Position numbers and translations under genes: made by a program
In this document: positions 1-5,854 of the stretch, piece by piece
How the letters are laid out: each line of letters opens with the position of its first letter
How positions within the stretch are numbered: the first letter of the stretch is position 1
The notes under the pieces: generated by a model
The model's input: the letters and a program-made list of their open reading frames with translations, nothing else
Told to the model about the DNA's origin: nothing
Databases searched by the model: none
From: Phycisphaerales bacterium
GTDB lineage: Bacteria; Planctomycetota; Phycisphaerae; Phycisphaerales; UBA1924
Assembly (NCBI GenBank): GCA_019747615.1
Contig: JAIEQQ010000700.1
Span: 1-5,854 of the forward strand
DNA length: 5,854 nucleotides
Direction: 5' to 3'

Positions 1-211
1 ACCGCGCACCCGCACACCGCGATCAGATGCGTCAGAACTCGACTTTGGCGATTGAACTGGATCATGCTCCATTTGATGCCGAGCGACACCGAAACGTGGC
101 GGCGCGCGGCTTTGGCTGGCGGTACGCGAACGAACCACTCACGCCAGCGCGCCGCCTCTGCCGATAAGCAGTGTGCCGCGAAGTTGTTTCTCCGCCTCGG
201 AGGCTTGCACC
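1..211. other. Unassigned 5' region, possibly the 3' end of an upstream gene
   Basis: No gene can be called with confidence here. Frame 3 is open from the window edge to a TAA at 165-167 (54 codons, ending PLTPARRLCR). It could be the C-terminus of an upstream same-strand gene lying 44 bases before the lipoprotein start. Frame 2 closes earlier, at a TGA at 53-55 (ending SELDFGD). On the minus strand, an ATG at 65 opens a reading frame running off the left edge (MIQFNRQSRVLTHLIAVCGC) that resembles the start of a signal peptide; a GGAG lies only one base from that ATG, which is too close to work well. Frame 3 has only moderate GC at third positions, so none of the three wins. No clear terminator or tRNA is seen. 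Any promoter for the lipoprotein gene should lie here, but I see no convincing -35/-10 pair. Confidence 0.3.
198..203 (+). promoter_or_regulatory. Ribosome binding site of the lipoprotein gene
   Basis: CGGAGG ends eight bases before the ATG at 212. This spacing selects that ATG over the in-frame ATG at 173, which has no such site and would add 13 residues in front of the signal peptide. Confidence 0.75.
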
Positions 212-1573
212 ATGAACCACACGCACGCGTTGTCTGGCCCGTCTCGCGTTTCTTGCCTGCTGGCAACGATCTCGCTCACGGCGTGCGCTCTGGTTGGTTG
301 CGCGGGCAACAGCGAGTCCGCGACCGCCGGCACCCCTGGCCAGACGGGCACCGCGGCAGACGCGACGCCGGCAACACCCGAATCGCAGTTCGCCGCCGCG
401 GCTCAATCGCTCGATGGTTTCCTCGCAGACCCGAACGCATCGCGCCAGCTCAACCCAGGCGCTCGCCCGATCGCAAGACCGGCGACGCCGGCATCAGCGG
501 CGGCGCCGGTGCCAAGTACGCCGCGCCGCGCGCTGGCGAGTCAACGGCCGACACTGACCGCGGCGCCCGAAGCACCGATGGCCGACGGCCCGAGCGCACC
601 GCCCGCGGATCAGCAACGCGCAGGCCCCAACACTCAGATCACCGAGACGCCGCAAGCGATGACCGCAGACGCGGGTGCTTCGCCGGACTCAAGCACCGAG
701 CCGCTCACCCCGCGATCGTCGAGCATGGAAGCCGCGGACACGAAGCGATCGCCCGTGGCGGTCGCGCCCGCTCGCCTCGCAACCGCGCCTGCGAAGGAAA
801 CCCCCACGCAGCGCCGCGAGCGACTGCTTAGCGAGCTTGCGGAGTTGAACACCTCCGGCGCGACGCCCGCACCGGCCAAGGCCATGGGCGAGGCGCTCCG
901 TGCGTTGCTCTGGCGCAGCAGCGCCGAGGGCGAGCCGGATCGCGCGGGCGTGAGCGCATCGCGTGTGTTCGCCAGCCGCGCCGCTTCGCTGCGGCCATCG
1001 CTGGATGCGCCCGACGCGCGAGTGATCGACGCGACCGACACGCTCCTGCGGCAGCTCAGTGTCGCGACCGATCGCGACCGCGTTGTGGGAGCGATTGTCG
1101 AGGCGAGCGCCGCCGTGGTTCCCAGCGGCACACTCACGCTCCCGGCGGTGCAGCTCTGCACGCGCGTCGAGTCCTTCGGCCGCTTCTTGCCGATCGCCAG
1201 CACCACGCTTCCGGCGGGGCAAGCGTTCTCGGCGCTGCTCTATACTGAGGTCGACGGCTTCACCAACGCCCCCGCGCCGGCCGGCACGACGGAAACGGGC
1301 GCGCCATCGCGCTTCACGGTGGAGCTGAGTCAGGAACTGGCGCTGTACTCGGAAATGGGCTCGGTGATCTGGACCGCAAGGCGACAGTCGCTGAAGGAGG
1401 AATCGCGCAATCGGCGGCGGGACTTTTTCACGACCCAGCGCGTTGATCTGCCCGCTTCGCTGGCACCTGGGAAGTATTCGTTGAAGGTCACGCTGAGAGA
1501 CGAGGCGATCGGCGCGGTCGCCGAGCGTGCGATTGATCTGACGTTTGTCGCCGGGGCCGGCCCGAACAAATGA
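212..1573 (+). CDS. Putative lipoprotein with Ala/Pro/Thr-rich linker and C-terminal beta domain
   Basis: This 453-residue protein is predicted to be exported and lipid-anchored. The N-terminus has a signal peptide with hydrophobic core (about residues 12-29) and a lipobox LVGC with the acceptor at Cys30; a second possible lipobox, LTAC, sits five residues earlier at Cys25. Residues about 31-196 are rich in Ala, Pro, Thr and Ser and look disordered, typical of a spacer that holds a domain away from the membrane. Residues about 197-300 are predicted helical (TQRRERLLSELAELN at 199-213). Residues about 308-449 look like a beta-sandwich, with alternating hydrophobics and the landmarks CTRVESFGRF (316-325), GQAFSALLYTEVDGF (336-350), RRDFFTTQRVDLP (402-414) and LAPGKYSLKVTLRD (417-430). 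I recall similar domains in planctomycete hypothetical proteins, but I cannot name the family or a function. It is followed by a weak hairpin and probably transcribed alone. Coding status is well supported; function is unknown. Confidence 0.85.
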   Translation: MNHTHALSGPSRVSCLLATISLTACALVGCAGNSESATAGTPGQTGTAADATPATPESQFAAAAQSLDGFLADPNASRQLNPGARPIARPATPASAAAPVPSTPRRALASQRPTLTAAPEAPMADGPSAPPADQQRAGPNTQITETPQAMTADAGASPDSSTEPLTPRSSSMEAADTKRSPVAVAPARLATAPAKETPTQRRERLLSELAELNTSGATPAPAKAMGEALRALLWRSSAEGEPDRAGVSASRVFASRAASLRPSLDAPDARVIDATDTLLRQLSVATDRDRVVGAIVEASAAVVPSGTLTLPAVQLCTRVESFGRFLPIASTTLPAGQAFSALLYTEVDGFTNAPAPAGTTETGAPSRFTVELSQELALYSEMGSVIWTARRQSLKEESRNRRRDFFTTQRVDLPASLAPGKYSLKVTLRDEAIGAVAERAIDLTFVAGAGPNK

Positions 1574-1579
1574 CGGAAT

Positions 1580-1598
1580 GCCGTGCGTGATTCACGGC
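1580..1598 (+). terminator. Weak hairpin after the lipoprotein gene, possible terminator
   Basis: GCCGTG (1580-1585) pairs perfectly with CACGGC (1593-1598) around a seven-base loop, starting seven bases after the stop codon. The following sequence (GGGTGTTCGTTT) has only scattered Ts, so intrinsic termination would be weak. Placement fits a terminator, but the stem is short enough to arise by chance in GC-rich DNA. Confidence 0.35.
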
Positions 1599-1699
1599 GG
1601 GTGTTCGTTTGGACGCTGCTTTGGGGGTGCGTGTTCCTCTGGGATCGGGGAGGCGAGGGGTTTCCATGGCCGCTGAGTGCCGGGCACCGAACGCTGATG

Positions 1700-1711
1700 T
1701 CTTCTAGAAGA
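1700..1711. promoter_or_regulatory. Perfect 12-bp palindrome, possible operator
   Basis: TCTTCTAGAAGA is its own reverse complement, in a relatively AT-rich patch about 120 bases upstream of the large exported-protein gene. It could bind a dimeric regulator. One such palindrome in 257 bases has a probability of a few percent by chance, so the regulatory reading is tentative. Confidence 0.2.
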
Positions 1712-1819
1712 TCGCCGGCGGGCTGAATTCACGGGTTCTTGGTGGCCTCGTTGAGAGATTTCAGGTATCTTCGGTTCTCGGTCGCGATGCGTGCTCACAG
1801 ATCGTCGCGGCTGTGAACT

Positions 1820-1826
1820 GGAGGAG
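1820..1826 (+). promoter_or_regulatory. Ribosome binding site of the PEP-CTERM-like gene
   Basis: GGAGGAG lies four bases before the ATG at 1831. It fixes that ATG as the start and argues against the in-frame GTG at 1813, which would place the site inside the coding sequence, and against the in-frame ATG at 1843. Confidence 0.85.
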
Positions 1827-1830
1827 AGAG

Positions 1831-4428
1831 ATGAACACTCGCATGAATCGTGTCCGTGGTGCTGCTGCGCTGGTGGTGTGCGCGGGCTTGTCGTCTACGA
1901 CGTTGGGCCAGACGGGGGCGAACGTCGTACGCAACTTGCGTCCGATGGTGAGCGTGTCGCTTTCGCTCCCAGTTCCGTTTGCGCCGACACCCCAGATCGC
2001 CATGGGCATTTATGACACAGGCGCGCCAGCGGTCTTCGTGCCGCCGAGCACGAACTCGCTGTGGGGCATACCGACGGCGCCCGCTGGCGGGGACTTCTTC
2101 CAGAACTTCGGTCGAGCGGGGATTGCTTCAAACCTCAACGTCGGCGGAATGCTCGGCGGGAGCTTCGGCGGCCCCGAGGTCGTGAACGCGGGGTTCCAGA
2201 CCCAGACGTTCTCGGCGACCGCCAATCGTGCCAACACCGCACCGGCATCCCGGACGCTCACGCCGGCGGTCAACTGGTACAACGGGGAGTTCAACAACCT
2301 GATCATCGGCACCAGCTTCCTCGGTGGCGGCGCGAATGCCAGGCCGCTGGTCGGAGCTGTTGACCCGGTCAACGCTGGCTACACGCCGTTCCACTTTGGG
2401 ACCAGCAACGCGAACGCCGCCATGGCTGGCGTGACCGCCGACGCCAACACCCTGACCGAATACTCCTACACGAGCGTGAACATGTTCACGCCCGGCGTGG
2501 ACATTCCGCTGCCGCTGGGCGGCTCTGTGTACGTGCCCAACACGCGCGTACCAACGATCAATCAGAACACCAACCCGAACTTCATGTTCGCTGTGACGAT
2601 GCAGGCGCAGCGGTCGACCTATAACGCTGCGGGGTTGATCACCGGCAACGTTGCATCGCCGGACGGATTCAATACCTACACCGGTGCCGCGAACACCAAC
2701 GGCGTTTCGCTCAACGCACGCCCGTTCGTGCAACTGAACGCGGCTGAGCAGGCGCTCTTGGGCGTCGCACAAAACGGCGGCGCGAATGTTCCCAATGGCA
2801 CCCAAGCGCCGACAGGCCTGTATCTCGCCGACACAGGCGCGGCGACGACTCGTGCTCCGAGCGTCGCGCGGCCCACTGGCTTGCTCGGCACCGACTTCTT
2901 CAACGGCTTCGGCCAGTACTGGGATTTTTCGGCCAACCCCGGCAACAACAACCAGCCGTCGCTGCTGATGTTCGGCCCGCGTCTGCAAGGCGACCGCGAC
3001 CTCGTTTCCACCGGCGCGCTGATCACGGTTGATCGTCTCTCCTCGGGTCTTGATCGCACCGGCGTGAACCAGTACACGCAGTTCGGTCGCCCTGCGATCA
3101 ACATCCCCGCCGGCGGGTCGAACCCCGACGGCAGCACGAACGTCAACGGCACGCCGATCGCCGCGACTGCGGGCACGTTCAACGCCACCACGATCTTCCG
3201 CACGCACATGACGCAGTCCAACGCCGGGTACATCTCCGGCGCTGAGGCCCTGGGCCTTCAGGGCGCGACTGTCGCCAACCTTGGTGACTCCATTTCCTCG
3301 CTCAGCGTTGGCGGCGAGACGATTGCCCAGCGGTCGACGGTGTACTTCTCGGTTGATCGCGCGTCGCAGGGTCAGGCCGCGGCGGTTGTCAATGTTCCCG
3401 GCCTTGGCACGCTCAATGTCGGTTCGATCGGCTTCGGCGGCGGCGTCGCGGGGCAGCGGGCGCTGAACCAGCACGCCGCGGACATTTTCCAGGCGGATTT
3501 CGCGCGTCGGCCGACGGCGATCACGTCGACGGACATCAACGGCAACACGACGGTGACCGGGGTCAACGGCTTCGGCCCCAATGTGCTGCGGTATAACCAG
3601 GATGTCATGGGCCTGGCTGGAAACGCCGGTCCGCTGGCGAGCGCCGCCGGCTGGGGCAACGAGGACAACATGCGTGACTTTGATCTGCGGTCGATCGACG
3701 GCATGATCAACGCCAGCGCCGCGACCACGATGCGCAATCTTGATCCGGTCATCCGCACGCCGGGCGATACGCACAATCCCGGCAGCGCGCTGGGCGTCGC
3801 GGCGCGCACCGATGTCTTGGGCCAGAACTTCAACACCTTCATCACGCTGGACACCGGCTCGGTCTCGCTGGCGGCCAATGGTTGGTCCGCGGCGGATGTG
3901 CTCCGAAACAACACCGCGGCGAACGGGCCGGGCCTGCGTCGCTTTGCGAGCGCCGCGGATATCGGGCTTGGTGCCAACAACGCCATTGACGGCATCGCCC
4001 TGCAGCGTGCCGGCCTGGCTGCGAACCTTCCGCTCTTGGCGGGCACCAACCAGGACGCGAGCTTCTTTGCCACCAACGGCTACATCGGCCTGGGCAGCTT
4101 CCAGCCCTATGGCGGCCTCCTTCAGGACTTCGGTGGCATTGATATCTTCGCCGGCTTCAACGCCGACACCATGCTCTTCTCGCTGTCGCCGGGCTCTGCG
4201 GCGCTGGCCATCTTTGATGCGATTCTTGGGCGGAATCTTTCGGCGGCGGACATCTTCATTACGGACTTTGACGGCACGTTCCAGCTCTACGCTGCGGCGG
4301 AGAGCCTGGGCCTGCGGGCCGGTGACAATGTTGATGGCCTGGATGTGATGCCGGTGCCGACGCCGGCGTCGCTGGTGCTGGTGGCCATCGGTGGCCTGGT
4401 GGCGTCGCGCCGTCGTCGCCGGGCCTGA
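1831..4428 (+). CDS. Exported PEP-CTERM-like sorting protein with two DTGA motifs and internal repeats
   Basis: This 865-residue protein begins with a Sec-type signal peptide (MNTRMNRVRG, then a hydrophobic core, likely cleaved near TTLGQ at about residues 23-27). The C-terminus has a PEP-CTERM-type layout: VPTPASL (842-848), hydrophobic segment to about 858, and five Arg (860-864). In known systems such a tail is processed by an exosortase, and the protein is delivered to the outer surface; Thr replaces the usual Glu of Pro-Glu-Pro. The body is rich in Asn, Gly and Ala. The N-terminal part has YDTGA (Asp62) with IIGTSFL (158-164), and ADTGA (Asp334) with GTDFFNGFGQYWDF (353-366). This pattern resembles aspartic peptidases but is not proof of activity. 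Residues about 502-839 contain three diverged copies of a module (502-623, 669-725, 779-839). The gene is likely monocistronic: strong ribosome binding site ahead, intrinsic terminator behind. Substrate and function are unknown. Confidence 0.9.
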   Translation: MNTRMNRVRGAAALVVCAGLSSTTLGQTGANVVRNLRPMVSVSLSLPVPFAPTPQIAMGIYDTGAPAVFVPPSTNSLWGIPTAPAGGDFFQNFGRAGIASNLNVGGMLGGSFGGPEVVNAGFQTQTFSATANRANTAPASRTLTPAVNWYNGEFNNLIIGTSFLGGGANARPLVGAVDPVNAGYTPFHFGTSNANAAMAGVTADANTLTEYSYTSVNMFTPGVDIPLPLGGSVYVPNTRVPTINQNTNPNFMFAVTMQAQRSTYNAAGLITGNVASPDGFNTYTGAANTNGVSLNARPFVQLNAAEQALLGVAQNGGANVPNGTQAPTGLYLADTGAATTRAPSVARPTGLLGTDFFNGFGQYWDFSANPGNNNQPSLLMFGPRLQGDRDLVSTGALITVDRLSSGLDRTGVNQYTQFGRPAINIPAGGSNPDGSTNVNGTPIAATAGTFNATTIFRTHMTQSNAGYISGAEALGLQGATVANLGDSISSLSVGGETIAQRSTVYFSVDRASQGQAAAVVNVPGLGTLNVGSIGFGGGVAGQRALNQHAADIFQADFARRPTAITSTDINGNTTVTGVNGFGPNVLRYNQDVMGLAGNAGPLASAAGWGNEDNMRDFDLRSIDGMINASAATTMRNLDPVIRTPGDTHNPGSALGVAARTDVLGQNFNTFITLDTGSVSLAANGWSAADVLRNNTAANGPGLRRFASAADIGLGANNAIDGIALQRAGLAANLPLLAGTNQDASFFATNGYIGLGSFQPYGGLLQDFGGIDIFAGFNADTMLFSLSPGSAALAIFDAILGRNLSAADIFITDFDGTFQLYAAAESLGLRAGDNVDGLDVMPVPTPASLVLVAIGGLVASRRRRRA

Positions 4429-4465
4429 TCGCCGCACGCGCTGGATGATCTTGAGTCAACATTCG

Positions 4466-4500
4466 CGGCCCCGCCTCTCATCGAGGCGGGGCCGTTTCCT
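4466..4500 (+). terminator. Strong intrinsic terminator
   Basis: CGGCCCCGCCTC (4466-4477) pairs perfectly over 12 bp with 4483-4494 around the five-base loop TCATC, followed by TTTCCT. The hairpin starts 37 bases after the stop of the exported-protein gene. The T tract is short, but the very stable GC-rich stem makes Rho-independent termination likely. It ends only ten bases before the start codon of the ATPase. Confidence 0.88.
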
Positions 4501-4510
4501 ATGCTCTGGT

Positions 4511-5383
4511 ATGTTCGGCTCCTCCCGCCAGCGCGCTGTTGAGCTCTTCCCGCTCACGCTCGGGGCCACCGAGCTGCGCGCTCGATCGCTGCGAAAGGAG
4601 TTCGGTCCGCGCGTCGTCCTCCACGACATCTCGCTGGAGATCAGCGCCGGGGAGCTTGTCGCGATCGTCGGCGCCAGCGGCGGCGGTAAGACCGTCCTTC
4701 TGGATCACCTTACCGGCCTGATGCGCCCGACCTCGGGCACCGTTGAAGCGGTGGACCACACCTCGGCACGGACGCCGCTGGTCGATCTGAACGCGATCGA
4801 CGAGGAGCTGCTCGACAGCGTCCGGCTCGCGTGGTCGGTGGTGTTTCAGCGTAACGCGCTGTTCAGCGGCACCGTGTTCGAGAATGTCGCGCTCTGGCTG
4901 CGCGAGCACGCGTCGATGACGCCGGAGCAGATTACGGCGCGAGTGCGCGAGAGCGTCATTGCGGCGGCGCTTGACGCCGATGATGTCATCGGCAAAGAGC
5001 GCGACAGCCTCTCGGGCGGCATGGCCAAGCGCGTCGCCATCGCCCGCGCGATCGCGGCGGACCCGCTGGTGCTCTTCTACGACGAGCCGACCACCGGGCT
5101 CGATCCGGTGATCAGCGCCCAGATTCACGAGCTGATCTGGGCGACGCACCATCGCGCCCGGCGCGCCGAGAACACCAAGCCCGATACCGCCCATCGCACG
5201 AGCATCGTCGTGACGCACGATCGCGAGTTGCTGCGACGGCTGGCGCCGCGGGTGATCATGCTCGACGAGGGGCGCGTGATTTTCGATGGCCCGCATGGCG
5301 ACTTCATCGAGTCCAAGCACCCCGCGGCGGTGCGGTACCTGAAGGAGATGCCGGTCTTGAACACCCAAGAGCGAGCACACTGA
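4511..5383 (+). CDS. MlaF-type ABC transporter ATP-binding protein
   Basis: This complete 290-residue ATPase should hydrolyse ATP on the cytoplasmic face of an ABC transporter. All core motifs are present: Walker A GASGGGKT (54-61), Q-loop VVFQ (Gln113), signature LSGGM (167-171), Walker B LVLFYDEP (186-193, Asp191 and Glu192), D-loop GLDP (196-199) and switch His236 in VTHD. The stretch after the Q-loop, NALFSGTVFENVALWLREH (115-133), and the signature LSGGMAKRVAIARAIA closely resemble MlaF/Ttg2A, the ATPase of phospholipid and other MCE transporters. A short insertion (about 214-230) precedes the switch strand. The ATG at 4511 is the last in-frame start before the ABC core and leaves about 20 extra residues; it has no visible Shine-Dalgarno sequence. 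Earlier in-frame starts (4391, 4445) would put the terminator hairpin inside the gene. No MlaE permease or MCE protein is adjacent, so the substrate is not certain. The gene is followed after six bases by a desulfurase gene. Confidence 0.9.
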   Translation: MFGSSRQRAVELFPLTLGATELRARSLRKEFGPRVVLHDISLEISAGELVAIVGASGGGKTVLLDHLTGLMRPTSGTVEAVDHTSARTPLVDLNAIDEELLDSVRLAWSVVFQRNALFSGTVFENVALWLREHASMTPEQITARVRESVIAAALDADDVIGKERDSLSGGMAKRVAIARAIAADPLVLFYDEPTTGLDPVISAQIHELIWATHHRARRAENTKPDTAHRTSIVVTHDRELLRRLAPRVIMLDEGRVIFDGPHGDFIESKHPAAVRYLKEMPVLNTQERAH

Positions 5384-5385
5384 GG
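5382..5385 (+). promoter_or_regulatory. Ribosome binding site of the desulfurase gene, overlapping the ATPase stop
   Basis: GAGG overlaps the last two bases of the ATPase TGA (5381-5383) and ends four bases before the GTG at 5390. It supports the GTG start and suggests that translation of the desulfurase is coupled to that of the ATPase. Confidence 0.55.
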
Positions 5386-5389
5386 CGTC

Positions 5390-5854
5390 GTGATCAACCT
5401 TGATAACAACGCGACGACGCAGCCGCTGGATGAGGTGATCTCCGGCGTTGCAGAGCACTTGCGCACCGATTGGCACAACCCGTCGAGCGTGCATCGCGCC
5501 GGGCAGCAGGCTCGGCGCGCGGTTGACGTGGCGAGGCAGAGCGTCGCGAATCTGCTGGGCGTGCGCCCGCGCACGCTGACGCTCACCAGCGGCGGCACGG
5601 AGTCGATCGATCTGGCGATCCGCGGCGTGCTCGGCGCGCGAAGCGGGCTGCGGCCGCCGGTGATTGTGACGACGGCGGTGGAACACGCCGCGATCCGGTC
5701 GTTGTGCGAGTCGCTATCGCGGGCGGAGAGTGATGGGGGCCCGAGCGGCGTAGGGATTCGAACGCTGCCGCTGGATGCGCGGGGCGTTGTGGATGTTGCG
5801 CGATCAACGGCGATGATCCAGCGCGATGCGACGATCGTCAGCGTGCAGTGGGCC
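5390..5854 (+). CDS. Cysteine desulfurase, NifS/IscS family (5' part only)
   Basis: The first 155 codons of a PLP-dependent aminotransferase-fold enzyme that converts cysteine to alanine and passes the sulfur to Fe-S cluster, thio-tRNA or cofactor assembly; family members are usually near 380-400 residues, so over half lies beyond the window. Family landmarks appear in order: LDNNATT (4-10), NPSSVHRAGQQAR (30-42), the TSGGTES loop (66-72) that contacts the PLP phosphate, and VEH (97-99), whose His99 corresponds to the conserved His that stacks on PLP. SVQWA (151-155) matches the start of the conserved SVM.ANNE segment. The PLP lysine and catalytic cysteine loop are not reached, so the NifS, IscS and SufS subtypes cannot be fully separated, though the LDNNATT start fits the NifS/IscS branch better than SufS. 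Translation starts at GTG, where LDNNATT lies at the usual distance from the N-terminus. Six bases separate it from the ATPase stop. Confidence 0.93.
   Translation, partial: MINLDNNATTQPLDEVISGVAEHLRTDWHNPSSVHRAGQQARRAVDVARQSVANLLGVRPRTLTLTSGGTESIDLAIRGVLGARSGLRPPVIVTTAVEHAAIRSLCESLSRAESDGGPSGVGIRTLPLDARGVVDVARSTAMIQRDATIVSVQWA

Larger units (their letters stand above)
1574..1830. other. Intergenic region between the lipoprotein and PEP-CTERM-like genes
   Basis: These 257 bases hold no credible gene. A small minus-strand frame at 1592-1798 starts with GTG, lacks a ribosome binding site and has a low-complexity Arg/Pro/Ser-rich product. The region contains a small hairpin just after the lipoprotein stop, a perfect 12-bp palindrome at 1700-1711 and the ribosome binding site of the next gene. 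A promoter for that gene is expected here. The nearest sigma70-like pieces are TTGAGA at 1751-1756 and TATCTT at 1766-1771, but their spacing (nine bases) does not fit a standard promoter, so I do not call one. Confidence 0.6.

Noticed and set aside
52..831. Frame-1 open frame of 259 codons overlapping the lipoprotein gene
   Set aside because: Its product is Arg-rich low-complexity sequence, and the overlapping frame has a ribosome binding site, lipobox and structured C-terminal domain.
1677..1687. Small inverted repeat GTGCC-G-GGCAC
   Set aside because: Five-base arms around a single base cannot form a normal hairpin loop and are common in GC-rich DNA.
1751..1771. TTGAGA and TATCTT as a sigma70 promoter for the exported-protein gene
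   Set aside because: The two elements are only nine bases apart, far from the usual 16-18, and no better pairing was found.
3850..3861. Third DTG motif (LDTGS, Asp674) as another peptidase site
   Set aside because: It aligns with the FSL..GS start of the repeated module (SVDRAS in copy A, SLSPGS in copy C), so the match to DTG is probably coincidental.
2128..4437. Minus-strand open frame of 769 codons opposite the exported-protein gene
   Set aside because: It is Arg-rich with no recognisable domain, lies wholly antisense to a gene with signal peptide and sorting tail, and is explained by GC-rich third positions that remove stops from the opposite strand.
4501..4542. Thirteen-codon reading frame overlapping the ATPase start, as a leader peptide
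   Set aside because: It has no ribosome binding site and no attenuator-like codon run; a frame this short is expected by chance.
4499..5686. Minus-strand open frame of 395 codons opposite the ATPase and desulfurase
   Set aside because: The + strand carries unmistakable ABC and desulfurase motifs; this frame is an Arg/His-rich shadow crossing both genes.

Overview
The window looks like chromosomal DNA from a GC-rich planctomycete, probably of the Phycisphaerae type. The reasons are the strong GC bias at third codon positions, a large secreted Asn/Gly/Ala-rich protein ending in a PEP-CTERM-like tail (VPTPASL, hydrophobic stretch, RRRRR), and a lipoprotein with a long Ala/Pro/Thr-rich linker. 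This placement is inferred from protein style; no rRNA or other marker gene is present.

Layout, all on the + strand. Positions 1-211 hold no gene I can assign firmly; it may contain the 3' end of an upstream gene. Positions 212-1573 encode a 453-residue lipoprotein of unknown function: signal peptide, long disordered linker, short helical part and a C-terminal beta-rich domain. Positions 1574-1830 are intergenic, with a weak hairpin, a perfect 12-bp palindrome and a strong ribosome binding site. Positions 1831-4428 encode an 865-residue exported protein with two DTGA motifs reminiscent of aspartic peptidases, three diverged copies of an internal module, and the PEP-CTERM-like sorting tail. 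A 12-bp GC-rich hairpin at 4466-4500 is a convincing intrinsic terminator. Positions 4511-5383 encode a complete MlaF-type ABC ATPase. After six bases, a GTG-started cysteine desulfurase (NifS/IscS family) begins at 5390 and runs off the end of the window.

The first two genes are surface or periplasmic proteins that appear to be separate transcription units. The ATPase and the desulfurase look like a translationally coupled pair, although their known roles (lipid transport; sulfur mobilisation for Fe-S clusters, thiolated tRNA or cofactors) have no obvious link. No MlaE permease, MlaD/MCE protein, exosortase, Fe-S scaffold or regulator is visible here. I see no mobile element, tRNA, rRNA or CRISPR array. 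The most unusual object is the large exported protein. Nothing in the window amounts to a clear new multi-gene system.
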